The position numbers were made by a program, and so were the translations under genes. DNA of 64,000 nucleotides, taken from positions 1 through 64,000 of IMG/VR virus record IMGVR_UViG_3300020171_000003; one strand, given 5' to 3'. This stretch comes from a virus. Below the pieces are notes generated by a model. The model worked only from the letters and a program-made list of their open reading frames with translations. It ran no database searches and was not told where the DNA came from. Position 1 is the stretch's first letter. Each line of letters starts with the position of its first letter. Shown here in pieces: positions 33,874 through 40,818 of this stretch.

Positions 33874-34070
33874 ACTTTCTCCTTTTCAATTTTATTAGAA
33901 GTTATTTTTATTTTAACCACACTACCTAAGTACTCAAAAGATATTTCTCCTTTAGAAGCTTCAACAAATTGCTCCTCTATGTCTTTAATTAAAATTTGAG
34001 GAAACAATTTGTTTTTTAATAGCGTATCATAAATCCTATTTGTTATTTCTTTATTATCCACTTCTTTCAT
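33870..34070 (-). CDS. Small unknown protein
   Basis: 66 residues from MKEVDNKEITNRIYDTLL. ATAGGAGGAGTT precedes this ATG, better than the longer in-frame start at 34121. Mixed alpha/beta with basic end. Function unknown. Confidence 0.5.
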   Translation of the reverse strand: MKEVDNKEITNRIYDTLLKNKLFPQILIKDIEEQFVEASKGEISFEYLGSVVKIKITSNKIEKEKV

Positions 34071-34078
34071 AACTCCTC

Positions 34079-34276
34079 CTATGTATCGTCTTCGCTTATA
34101 TATTGATTGATGAAATCCCAATGGGCATCCATGGCTGCGGATATAGATTTCTTGGCTAAAACAATTTTCTCTTTATGTGGGCAATTACGGAATGAGGTTA
34201 TAGAGTTCATTACCTCATGCGCTGCTTTTAATTGGCCCAACATCTCAATATAGTGTAACTCAGATTCTTTTATCAT
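34079..34276 (-). CDS. Small helical unknown protein
   Basis: 65 residues, helical (LHYIEMLGQLKAAHEVMNSI), with one Cys-Pro-His turn. ATG overlaps the previous stop. Function unknown. Confidence 0.5.
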   Translation of the reverse strand: MIKESELHYIEMLGQLKAAHEVMNSITSFRNCPHKEKIVLAKKSISAAMDAHWDFINQYISEDDT

Positions 34277-34533
34277 GGCTTATCCTTTAGTAAGTGTGTT
34301 TCGTAATAAGCAAGTCCATCCATTAATCCTCTTAAATATGAACTGAACTCCGGTCCTGAAATGTGAGATTCATGAGGCAGAGTTCTTATCAATTGACCTT
34401 TTTCATCAAGGATTTCAATTTGATACCTTTTTTGATCTCCAGGATTATAAGAGTCAAGAACAATTTCTCCTTCCTTAATATAGATTTTTAGTATTTTAAC
34501 CCTTTGCAGAAAATTTGCTGCTGTGTTTCTCAT
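34273..34533 (-). CDS. Small unknown protein
   Basis: 86 residues: beta-rich first half (VKILKIYIKEGEIVL) and a helical end (FSSYLRGLMDGLAYYETHLL). ATGA overlaps at both ends. Function unknown. Confidence 0.55.
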   Translation of the reverse strand: MRNTAANFLQRVKILKIYIKEGEIVLDSYNPGDQKRYQIEILDEKGQLIRTLPHESHISGPEFSSYLRGLMDGLAYYETHLLKDKP

Positions 34534-34724
34534 ATCTCCTCCACTATTGTAAAAAGGACGTTTAAAGTATTAGTAAATTTCCAGATAAAAGAATCTTTTT
34601 CTCCATTCGGATTTATACAATGGAGTATATCTGGAAATTTACTATTAAATCCGGTAACAGTATAATATTCTTTTTCTTCTTTGAATTTTAGTTTTTCACC
34701 AATTTTAGGTTTTCTTGTTAACAT
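34530..34724 (-). CDS. Small beta-rich unknown protein
   Basis: 64 residues, PKIGEKLKFKEEKEYYTVTGF suggests a small barrel. AAGGAGGAATAAT precedes the ATG. Function unknown. Confidence 0.5.
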   Translation of the reverse strand: MLTRKPKIGEKLKFKEEKEYYTVTGFNSKFPDILHCINPNGEKDSFIWKFTNTLNVLFTIVEEI

Positions 34725-34733
34725 TATTCCTCC

Positions 34734-35450
34734 TTACCCAAGTTGTGCTGACTGTCTATTGTTGTTTGAAATCGGACGAGAAATATTTATATCATGTCCG
34801 TCCTTTGTTCCTTTCTGATAAGCATTCCAATTTTTTGCATGTGCGTTTAAATTTTTTAGTCTAAGATTCGGAAACATTTGATTCATTTTTAGATCCACAG
34901 CTCCTTTTTTAGTTACTACTAAAGCTGTGCAAGTAGAATCCATCATTTGTTGTTTCTTTTTATACATTTCTTCTAACCGTTCTTTCAATGTATCAACAAT
35001 TCCATAACAGTAACTATCCTGATCCTTTTTCTTAGAAAAAGTTGTTCTTGCCATTCCCCATGTGTGTCTTCTTAAAAATTTATGAAAGTAAACACATAAT
35101 TCCACATCGTTCTTATGACCGATAAAACAAATCTGCCATTGTTTTGTATATCCTTCATATCTTGAGGTCATAATAATTTGGGAATCAAAAGCATTTGAAA
35201 TTGCCAATCCTAATAAATCTTCCCATGTTCTTCTTGTTTCTCCAATTCCGTCAATAGTGATGCTTTCAATTTCACTATTTATGGATTTACCTGACGCTTC
35301 TCTGATTTCAGCAATAGAGATTTCATACTTTGCCATCAACTCTCCTGCCTTATCCATTGCTAATTTAGCTTCTGCTTCGACTGGACTTGCTGATAAAGCG
35401 ATTAGCTTTTGGATCTTATCAATGATTTTGTCAAGTTCTAATTGGGTCAT
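34734..35450 (-). CDS. DUF2786-like protein
   Basis: 238 residues. The N-terminal KIQKLIALSASPVEAEAKLA then MDKAGELMAKYEIS is the DUF2786 pattern. The middle has FDSQIIMTSR and CFIGHKNDVELCVYFHKFLRR, as in the extended members of that family. Function of the family is unknown. It stands first behind the second copy of the 85-bp promoter module. Confidence 0.7.
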   Translation of the reverse strand: MTQLELDKIIDKIQKLIALSASPVEAEAKLAMDKAGELMAKYEISIAEIREASGKSINSEIESITIDGIGETRRTWEDLLGLAISNAFDSQIIMTSRYEGYTKQWQICFIGHKNDVELCVYFHKFLRRHTWGMARTTFSKKKDQDSYCYGIVDTLKERLEEMYKKKQQMMDSTCTALVVTKKGAVDLKMNQMFPNLRLKNLNAHAKNWNAYQKGTKDGHDINISRPISNNNRQSAQLG

Positions 35451-35451
35451 T

Positions 35452-35536
35452 TTCTTTCTCCTTTTTTTAAAGTTCGTGTTAAAATCAATTAAATAGATAA
35501 TAACACGAACCTCATATATCTGTCAACAGTTATTTT
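35452..35536 (-). promoter_or_regulatory. 85-bp promoter/operator module, copy 2
   Basis: Same 85 bp as 33178-33262, 2274 bp away: TTGACA at 35521-35526, -10 at 35497-35503, inverted-repeat arms at 35472-35481 and 35501-35510. It drives 35450. Full identity including the spacer indicates recent duplication or selection for the whole module. Confidence 0.75.
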
Positions 35537-35811
35537 TAATTACCTTTTAATTCTTTTCTGTATAGTTCTTCTGCCATGTGTGTAAAATTTCTTGAACCAA
35601 TATCTAATCGTCTTAACAATCTTTTTTGTGCATCAATCACCGTGAAAGGACCTAAAGCATACGGTAATCCTGAACATCTTGCAAACAAATAAACAATCTC
35701 ACCAAATATAATATCTTCCCATTTACATTTGTAAACAGTTTGTTTACCACTTGCTGTTTTTAATTGTAAAGGTAACTTTATTTTATTGGCTCTTTTTCTA
35801 AACAGTTCCAT
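35536..35811 (-). CDS. Small basic unknown protein
   Basis: 91 residues from MELFRKRANKIKLPLQ; GGAGGGAGAACAAT before the ATG decides this start. Strand-rich middle and helical end. Overlaps the upstream gene by 34 bp. Function unknown. Confidence 0.5.
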   Translation of the reverse strand: MELFRKRANKIKLPLQLKTASGKQTVYKCKWEDIIFGEIVYLFARCSGLPYALGPFTVIDAQKRLLRRLDIGSRNFTHMAEELYRKELKGN

Positions 35812-35978
35812 ATTGTTCTCCCTCCACATTCCGGACAAAGTGGACATTCCGGACAAGTATTAAATTTACCAAATGACCAACAGTCTTTATAATGGTTAGT
35901 TTTAATCAGTTTTATATAACCACACTCTTTACATTTATACTTTTTTTCTTTTGATGGATATGTTGCTGTTATTGTCAT
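35778..35978 (-). CDS. Zinc-ribbon protein
   Basis: 66 residues with CKEC, CPEC and PLCPECGG plus CLEK: enough for two zinc knuckles. Basic. GGAGAGGAGAAATG gives the ribosome site. Likely binds nucleic acid or protein. Confidence 0.6.
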   Translation of the reverse strand: MTITATYPSKEKKYKCKECGYIKLIKTNHYKDCWSFGKFNTCPECPLCPECGGRTIWNCLEKEPIK

Positions 35979-35993
35979 TTCTCCTCTCCTTTT

Positions 35994-36416
35994 TTAGATT
36001 TCTCTGAAATATTTGATAATATCTTGCCATTTGCCTTGAAGTAACGGTTTTTCAAACTCATTTTCTTTTCCCCAAATATAAGCTAATCCTTTTAATGAAG
36101 TATGACCAGAAGCCGGCGTTATTGTGTAAATTACTTCTCTTGTTTTTAGATCACAAATTCTAAAATCATCATACAGACTACCGTTCATCGGACAATTGTT
36201 CTTGAAAAATACATAGGTTTTATCTATGTCAAATTTATAAGTTGGAATAATCTGTAATAGTTTATTATAGAGCTTTTCGGTTTTTCCTGCTAAGTGTGTA
36301 TCTTTACAGAACCAATCATACCATCCAGCATCACATTGAGTACCTGTATCTTTAGCATAGTATTTACCAGATAAAAACTCTTTAATCATTTCCCTTGTTG
36401 TTTTCTGATTATTCAT
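35994..36416 (-). CDS. Unknown protein
   Basis: 140 residues from MNNQKTTREMIKEFLSG, chosen because AAAGGAGATAAAA precedes it. Contains CDAGWYDWFC and ICDLKTREVIYTITP. Globular, no motif I know. Confidence 0.55.
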   Translation of the reverse strand: MNNQKTTREMIKEFLSGKYYAKDTGTQCDAGWYDWFCKDTHLAGKTEKLYNKLLQIIPTYKFDIDKTYVFFKNNCPMNGSLYDDFRICDLKTREVIYTITPASGHTSLKGLAYIWGKENEFEKPLLQGKWQDIIKYFREI

Positions 36417-36430
36417 AATTTTTATCTCCT

Positions 36431-36673
36431 TTAAGTAAAATATTTTTTCCAATATTTCTTTGCTGTTTCTATTTCTTTATCCGTTAGTCTTGGAGATACC
36501 ATACAAAGGGCTTCTCCCATTAACATATCTTCATCTTCCTTGGAAAACTCCTTTTCACCACTGCTCATCATTTCTGCTCCTTCTTCTCCCCATATTTGCT
36601 GTGCATATTCATAACAAATATCACCATAAAAATTCAGAGCAGAAAGGACAATCTTTTCACTATTATCTTTCAT
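36431..36673 (-). CDS. Small acidic unknown protein
   Basis: 80 residues, acidic helices (EGAEMMSSGEKEFSKEDED) and a KYWKKYFT end. Overlaps the upstream gene by 11 bp. Function unknown. Confidence 0.55.
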   Translation of the reverse strand: MKDNSEKIVLSALNFYGDICYEYAQQIWGEEGAEMMSSGEKEFSKEDEDMLMGEALCMVSPRLTDKEIETAKKYWKKYFT

Positions 36674-37079
36674 TTTTTTCCCTCCTCCATTGACTTTTAA
36701 TTGATCGAGTATAGTTTTCCAAAATTTCTACACTTTGACCTTTATCTACTTTCTTAAATTTATTACCATCAAAGTAAAGAGCCTCTTTTGTATCATAGTT
36801 CTTCCACACATATTCTAATGTGAGCATCTTATCCCGGAGTATTTTATTCTTGTCTGCATGACCAAATAGATAAGGAACTTGTCCTACTGGATACCATTCT
36901 GCTTCATAAAAACAGATTATTGTAGTACCAGTAGGGCGTGTGAAGTGAAGAAAAGGACGATCAGGATTATCTGCAATGGCAAGATAATCCCATTTATTTA
37001 AATCCTGATGATAATGGGTTATGTGCTTCATGCTTCTTGAATGTAAATCCTGATATACTCTTGATAGTTTGGTTTGCAT
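36663..37079 (-). CDS. Unknown protein, first of minus-strand belt
   Basis: 138 residues from MQTKLSRVYQDLHSRS (AAAGGAGAAAGATT before it). Has FLHFTRPTGTTIICFYE and a basic C-terminus. It heads the leftward operon behind the divergent promoter region at 37124-37156. Confidence 0.55.
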   Translation of the reverse strand: MQTKLSRVYQDLHSRSMKHITHYHQDLNKWDYLAIADNPDRPFLHFTRPTGTTIICFYEAEWYPVGQVPYLFGHADKNKILRDKMLTLEYVWKNYDTKEALYFDGNKFKKVDKGQSVEILENYTRSIKSQWRREKNER

Positions 37080-37126
37080 AATCTTTCTCCTTTGTTTAAA
37101 GTTCATTCATTTTTAAATCTGAATTG

Positions 37127-37156
37127 ACAGTACAATATACCTCTTATATATGTCAA
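37127..37156 (-). promoter_or_regulatory. Overlapping divergent promoters
   Basis: Minus strand: TTGACA (37151-37156), 18 bp, TACTGT (37127-37132; weak). Plus strand: TTGACA (37124-37129), 17 bp, TATATG (37147-37152). The two -35 boxes face each other as a TTGACA...TGTCAA dyad, so polymerases or a regulator could not use both at once. Confidence 0.5.
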
Positions 37157-37190
37157 CAGTTATTTTCATGCCCAACAAAAATACTTTTTA

Positions 37191-37228
37191 AATTTCTGAA
37201 TCCAAAATTTCTACATGAAATTTCTACA
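37191..37228. repeat. 38-bp AATTTCT element, copy 1
   Basis: Matches 40179-40216 at 35 of 38 positions. Each copy holds three AATTTCT units (AATTTCTGAAT, AATTTCTACATG, AATTTCTACA). It lies upstream of the promoter for 37323. Confidence 0.65.
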
Positions 37229-37245
37229 TCCGAATGACTATCCGT

Positions 37246-37276
37246 TTGACTTTTGTTTTTGCATCTATTATATAAT
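37246..37276 (+). promoter_or_regulatory. Promoter for 37323
   Basis: TTGACT (37246-37251), 17 bp, TATATA (37269-37274) or 19 bp to TATAAT (37271-37276). Start would be near 37283, about 40 bp before the gene. Confidence 0.6.
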
Positions 37277-37322
37277 GAAGTAACAGATCATAAAACATAA
37301 TTTTAAACGAAAGGATATGCAA

Positions 37323-37685
37323 ATGGACGAACGGTTTATACAGCAAGAGTCAAAGAGCATCATTTCTATTTTAGGAGATGAAATTTCATACGAGAAGGCT
37401 CTTGACGAAACAACGGTTTCTATAGTTGGTTTTCAAATTCTTTTAGGTCAAGTATATTCAAAAAAAGTAAAAGAAATTGAAATGGTAGGAGGAACAACAA
37501 AAGAAAAGGTTAAAACACTCCTATTTAAATTAAATGATAAAATTATTGCTAAAATGGAAATAAAAATAAATATTGATTTAAAAACAAAGGTAGTTACCCG
37601 AAAACTTGATTACTTTTTAACAGAGGAAACAAATGAAGCAACAAAGGATCTTATATCTACTTTAGGAAAAGGAAAGATTAAATAA
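37323..37685 (+). CDS. Unknown early protein
   Basis: 120 residues from MDERFIQQESKSIIS. AAAGGAT is 8 nt before this ATG, while the ATG two codons upstream is too close. Charged, mixed alpha/beta (TKVVTRKLDYFLTEE). Function unknown. Confidence 0.55.
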   Translation: MDERFIQQESKSIISILGDEISYEKALDETTVSIVGFQILLGQVYSKKVKEIEMVGGTTKEKVKTLLFKLNDKIIAKMEIKINIDLKTKVVTRKLDYFLTEETNEATKDLISTLGKGKIK

Positions 37686-37802
37686 GGAAACAGAGAATAC
37701 TTTGTTTAAGGAATATTGATTTGTTTTAGATTCAGGATTTGTTGTCTGTTTCATGCAGATGGTAGCAGAGATAGATATTTGAATAGGTATTTAGTTCAAC
37801 AC

Positions 37803-37831
37803 CACCGGAGGTATTTCACTTTCCCATATGA
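37803..37831 (+). repeat. 29-bp repeat CACCGGAGGT..., copy 1
   Basis: Identical to 40790-40818: CACCGGAGGTATTTCAC then TTTCCCATATGA. It carries a good Shine-Dalgarno (GGAGGT) 14 nt before ATGA but opens no conserved frame (21 codons here, 6 codons at the other copy). Both copies stand downstream of plus-strand early genes. Confidence 0.7.
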
Positions 37832-37911
37832 AAAAAGTTCTTTGTAACCTTCTATCGTACCTTCCTACAGGAGTTTCCTTCGATTGTGTTTGACCGTCCT
37901 GATGAAATAGA

Positions 37912-37945
37912 AAAACAGATAGATTATTCCTAACCTATCTGTTTT
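37912..37945. terminator. Bidirectional terminator
   Basis: AAAACAGATAG (37912-37922) pairs with CTATCTGTTTT (37935-37945), with TTTTCCTTTT following on the plus strand and TTTTTCT on the minus strand. It separates the convergent genes 37323 (+) and 37960 (-). Confidence 0.75.
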
Positions 37946-37959
37946 CCTTTTCCTTTTAT

Positions 37960-38106
37960 TTATAATTCCGAAAGTTTTTCGTCTACCACTTTCCTCAATT
38001 CTATTAAATCCTCTTTCTTTAGATCCAATTCAAAGATCATTTCCTCAAGACTTTCTTTCCAAGTAAAATCCCATTTTGTTTTTTCTATTGCTTGTGTGTC
38101 AGTCAT
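37960..38106 (-). CDS. Small protein, short paralogue of 38124
   Basis: 48 residues from MTDTQAIEKTKWDFTW; the second of two in-frame ATGs fits GGAG spacing. Its last 35 residues resemble the end of 38124 (both close with VDEKLSEL or DAVDEKLSEL), and the two share about 30 identical bases at the 3' end. A tandem partial duplication. Confidence 0.6.
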   Translation of the reverse strand: MTDTQAIEKTKWDFTWKESLEEMIFELDLKKEDLIELRKVVDEKLSEL

Positions 38107-38123
38107 GATCATTCTCCTTTTAT

Positions 38124-38450
38124 TTATAATTCCGAAAGTTTTTCGTCTACCGCATCCTTAAATGATGCAAGATCATCCTTATCCATTTTTAGTTTTTTAA
38201 TTAATACTTCTGTAATTTCTTTCCAATTAATTTGTTCTTTGACAAGGCTTTCCTTTTCCTTAAAGTTATGAATATACTTCCTTGCTTCATCACATTCCTC
38301 TTCAGTTGTTTCCTTATATAAATTTCTATACCTTACTCCTTCAACATATCCGGCATACCATGCTGTATAGATAACCTCTTGTGTTATTTTTTCCTTTTCA
38401 TCAACTTCTAATCCTTCTTTAATATCTTCTAACAATTTTTTGTCAGTCAT
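38124..38450 (-). CDS. Acidic unknown protein, paralogue of 37960
   Basis: 108 residues from MTDKKLLEDIKEGLEV. Acidic helices; YTAWYAGYVEGVRYRNL in the middle; C-terminal WKEITEVLIKKL module shared with 37960. First gene behind the promoter at 38504. Confidence 0.6.
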   Translation of the reverse strand: MTDKKLLEDIKEGLEVDEKEKITQEVIYTAWYAGYVEGVRYRNLYKETTEEECDEARKYIHNFKEKESLVKEQINWKEITEVLIKKLKMDKDDLASFKDAVDEKLSEL

Positions 38451-38503
38451 AATCATTCTCCCTTTTTCTATTTATTAAACTATTAATATAATTGAACAAA
38501 TTG

Positions 38504-38533
38504 ACTATACAATAATCCTAATAGTACTGTCAA
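38504..38533 (-). promoter_or_regulatory. Early promoter with TTGAC/GTCAA dyad
   Basis: Minus strand: TTGACA (38528-38533), 18 bp, TATAGT (38504-38509) followed by CAA. Same -10 extension as 27247 and 38689. Drives 38450 and 38106. Confidence 0.7.
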
Positions 38534-38566
38534 GCGAAAAAAAGACTATTTTACAGATAACCTCAC

Positions 38567-38603
38567 TAAAACCGACTCTCTACAATCGAGGAGAATCGAC
38601 GGT
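38567..38603. repeat. 37-bp dispersed repeat, copy B
   Basis: Identical to 30693-30729 and in the same orientation. This copy sits between divergent promoters (38504 leftward, 38689 rightward), 34 bp from the leftward -35, in DNA that neither promoter would transcribe. This argues for a protein-binding DNA site rather than an mRNA element. Confidence 0.8.
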
Positions 38604-38688
38604 CGTTGATCAAGACATAGCAAGACAAGCGTTCATATATAGATAAAAGAGTGACCAAAAATAACTTAAAATTACCTTAAAATATATC

Positions 38689-38718
38689 TTGACAAGTGTA
38701 TGAGGTATAGTGTATAGT
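38689..38718 (+). promoter_or_regulatory. Early plus-strand promoter
   Basis: TTGACA (38689-38694), 18 bp containing TATGAGGTAT, TATAGT (38713-38718) then CAA. Start near 38725; drives 38756 to 40653. Confidence 0.7.
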
Positions 38719-38755
38719 CAAAATAAAACAGTAAATCAAACAAAGGAGAAGCAGA

Positions 38756-38962
38756 ATGGTAATCGTAAAAAACATTGAAACAGGCAAAGTGACACGTTGT
38801 GCCGGGGTTTACAGAAATTCGCAAGGTTACATGATTGATGTTTTAAACACACACGAATATCCAGAAATCTTTAAGAAATCCGGAGATGTTTTCAAAGAAC
38901 TGTTTCAAGAACAGTTCATGCCAAGATTTTTGTCAAGTAACTACAAAGTGATTGCGGTGTAA
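38756..38962 (+). CDS. Small unknown early protein
   Basis: 68 residues, beta-rich (VIVKNIETGKVTR, YMIDVLNTHEYPE). AAAGGAGAAGCAGA precedes the ATG. The ending YKVIAV is repeated as YKVISV in 39321, with TAAAGGAGAAT after both. Confidence 0.6.
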   Translation: MVIVKNIETGKVTRCAGVYRNSQGYMIDVLNTHEYPEIFKKSGDVFKELFQEQFMPRFLSSNYKVIAV

Positions 38963-38974
38963 AGGAGAATTAAA

Positions 38975-39115
38975 ATGGAACATTGGACAGAGTATAGAGC
39001 AGAGGAAATTGACAGTAATGATTTATCATTATATTTTACTTGTTCTCGTAGATTGTGGAAAGCTTTGCTGAAAAACAGATTTGTTGGTTATCAAAAATTT
39101 TATAAAGGAGAATGA
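38975..39115 (+). CDS. 46-residue unknown protein
   Basis: MEHWTEYRAEEIDSNDLSLY to KFYKGE. AAAGGAGAATTAAA precedes the ATG; the stop is 1 bp before the next ATG. Function unknown. Confidence 0.55.
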   Translation: MEHWTEYRAEEIDSNDLSLYFTCSRRLWKALLKNRFVGYQKFYKGE

Positions 39116-39116
39116 A

Positions 39117-39305
39117 ATGAATAAGGCAGAAAAATTAGTAAAAAGGATCGCGGAAGAAAACAAAAATTTAAATAGAGGAGAAATTATGCATCAAGTATAT
39201 GATGCGGTACAAAAAAAGATAGGCAAAACAGAAGATGGATTTTATCACTATCCTCCGGAGTATGACAAAGCACTTCGGGAATTGGAATATAAATTAGGAT
39301 TCTAA
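39117..39305 (+). CDS. Small helical unknown protein
   Basis: 62 residues from MNKAEKLVKRIAEENK (AAAGGAGAATGAA before it). Contains HQVYDAVQKKIG and ends KALRELEYKLGF. Function unknown. Confidence 0.55.
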   Translation: MNKAEKLVKRIAEENKNLNRGEIMHQVYDAVQKKIGKTEDGFYHYPPEYDKALRELEYKLGF

Positions 39306-39320
39306 AAAAGGAGAAGAATA

Positions 39321-39542
39321 ATGGAAAATCAAGAAATAATTGACAGGATTGTGTTTGCATACAAAATGGAAGAAGGGTCAGATTTAGAGCATGAAGGTTT
39401 TGTCTTCAAGGAAGAAGAGTTCAAAAATTTCTTTCAAGGATTTCTTGTTGCTCATGAGGAAATGGGTTCTATTACAGCAGATCAGTATAAGGAATTGACG
39501 GATTTTGTCAAGGAAGCAAAATACAAAGTGATTTCGGTGTAA
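39321..39542 (+). CDS. Small acidic unknown protein
   Basis: 73 residues, acidic, helical; ends AKYKVISV like 38756. Followed by a TAAAGGAGAATGAAA ribosome site. Function unknown. Confidence 0.6.
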   Translation: MENQEIIDRIVFAYKMEEGSDLEHEGFVFKEEEFKNFFQGFLVAHEEMGSITADQYKELTDFVKEAKYKVISV

Positions 39543-39554
39543 AGGAGAATGAAA

Positions 39555-40187
39555 ATGGAATTAGAAAACAATTATTGGGTGGACAGTAATAACAATAGCT
39601 GGAATAAAAGTTTATACTCAAAAGAAGAGGCAGAGAAATATAGCAATACTTTACGGAATTGTCGGTATTGTCAGGGTTGTCAGGATTGTCAGGATTGTCA
39701 GGATTGTCAGAATTGTCAGGGTTGTCAGGATTGTCGGAATTGTCGGTATTGTCTGGATTGTCAGAATTGTCAGGGTTGTCAGGATTGTCTGGATTGTCAG
39801 AATTGTCAGGGTTGTCAGGATTGTCGGAATTGTCAGGATTGTCGGAATTGTCTGGATTGTCAGAATTGTCAGGATTGTCAGGATTGTCAGGATTGTCAGA
39901 ATTGTCAGGGTTGTCAGGATTGTCGGTATTGTCAGGGTTGTCAGGATTGTCAGAACTTTAAAACAAATCCCCAAAGGATCTTTTCAGAAAAACAAGGCTC
40001 CCGAAAAGATCAAACAGAAATTTATTGGGACGATTTACACACACAAGTTAATTGCGGATGTTTTCATGGAAACTTAGCGGAATTTGAAAACAGAGTTATT
40101 GAGGTTCATGGGGATAATAAATTTGGAATAGAGTATTTAGCATGGATTAAACGAGTAAAACTATATATTGGAATTAAAAATTTCTGA
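39555..40187 (+). CDS. Cysteine tripeptide-repeat protein
   Basis: 210 residues from MELENNYWVDSNNNSW; this ATG has better spacing than one two codons earlier. Residues 34-134 are about 33 tripeptides of the form C-x-x, with x drawn from Q, D, N, G, R, Y and L. The last 75 residues are a normal globular domain (TEIYWDDLHTQVNCGCFHG). A regular Cys every third residue could form a tight helix binding metal clusters or a disulfide ladder. Function unknown. Confidence 0.75.
   Translation: MELENNYWVDSNNNSWNKSLYSKEEAEKYSNTLRNCRYCQGCQDCQDCQDCQNCQGCQDCRNCRYCLDCQNCQGCQDCLDCQNCQGCQDCRNCQDCRNCLDCQNCQDCQDCQDCQNCQGCQDCRYCQGCQDCQNFKTNPQRIFSEKQGSRKDQTEIYWDDLHTQVNCGCFHGNLAEFENRVIEVHGDNKFGIEYLAWIKRVKLYIGIKNF
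39658..39955 (+). repeat. 9-bp tandem repeat (TTGTCAGGA type)
   Basis: About 33 units of a 9-bp sequence with variation in the last bases (GGA, GGG, GAA, GGT). It is a coding microsatellite in 39555, in which length changes by 9 bp keep the frame. Slippage is expected. Confidence 0.9.
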
Positions 40188-40216
40188 ATTGAAAATTTCT
40201 ACATGGAATTTCTACA
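40179..40216. repeat. 38-bp AATTTCT element, copy 2
   Basis: 35 of 38 positions match 37191-37228. It overlaps the stop codon of 39555. An orphan strong Shine-Dalgarno (AAGGGAGGTGAT, about 40220-40231) follows with no ATG in range. Confidence 0.6.
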
Positions 40217-40308
40217 AAGAAGGGAGGTGATAAGTAAACAGATACAAAAGGAATAAAAACTTAAAATAAGATCAATCATAAACTGAAAATAAAGAAGGGA
40301 TAATAAAC

Positions 40309-40653
40309 ATGAAAAGGACAGAAATAGAATATGTGAAGAAAAATGACGGTAAGATCTATGTAGTAGGTTTTAAGAATGTTGCCACAAGGAAGGATTTGTT
40401 TTTAGAAGTTGGTTTAGCAATATATAATGAGTATATAAATTCAGGTGAGTATTATTTTTTAAGTGGCTCGGATAAAGATCAAATAATAGTAAGACATCCT
40501 CATTCCTGTTATCTGTATTTTATTTATAAGGATTGTTCTTATGAACCAAAGGAATTTTATAATAGAATACAATGGATAAAGAATGCAGGTGAGAATCTAA
40601 AGAAGATAAAGGATAACATTGCTAATAGAAAGGTTCAGACAATCATTATCTAA
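40309..40653 (+). CDS. Unknown early protein
   Basis: 114 residues. Starts MKRTEIEYVKKNDGKIYVVG. Beta-rich, then helical with a basic end. The ribosome site is weak (AAGGGATAATAAAC). Last gene before the terminator at 40680. Confidence 0.55.
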   Translation: MKRTEIEYVKKNDGKIYVVGFKNVATRKDLFLEVGLAIYNEYINSGEYYFLSGSDKDQIIVRHPHSCYLYFIYKDCSYEPKEFYNRIQWIKNAGENLKKIKDNIANRKVQTIII

Positions 40654-40679
40654 ACCAAGCAATAAACAGAGAAAAGAAC

Positions 40680-40720
40680 AAGGAATTAAATAATAACCAA
40701 AATTAATTCCTTTTCTTTTT
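40680..40720 (+). terminator. Intrinsic terminator
   Basis: AAGGAATTAA (40680-40689) pairs with TTAATTCCTT (40703-40712), followed by TTCTTTTTC. It ends the plus-strand early operon 38756-40653. Confidence 0.75.
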
Positions 40721-40789
40721 CATATTTTAAACCATTTATTAGAATTCCATAACCTGGTTAAGAAAATTAATATAGGAATATTACAAAAA

Positions 40790-40818
40790 CACCGGAGGTA
40801 TTTCACTTTCCCATATGA
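40790..40818 (+). repeat. 29-bp repeat CACCGGAGGT..., copy 2
   Basis: Identical to 37803-37831. Here the ATG opens only MTKTTS then stop, so conservation is not for a peptide. Confidence 0.7.

Noticed and set aside
37191-37228. Cas12a-type CRISPR repeat (AATTTCTAC core)
   Set aside because: Only the short core resembles such repeats; there is no array, no constant spacing and no cas gene.
39658-39955. CRISPR array suspicion for the repeat tract
   Set aside because: Units are 9 bp with no spacers; it is a coding tandem repeat.
39651-39974. Long frames on both strands across the cysteine repeat (SGLSGL and TILTIL types)
   Set aside because: Produced by reading the 9-bp repeat in other frames; only the frame of 39555 continues into a normal domain and has a ribosome site.
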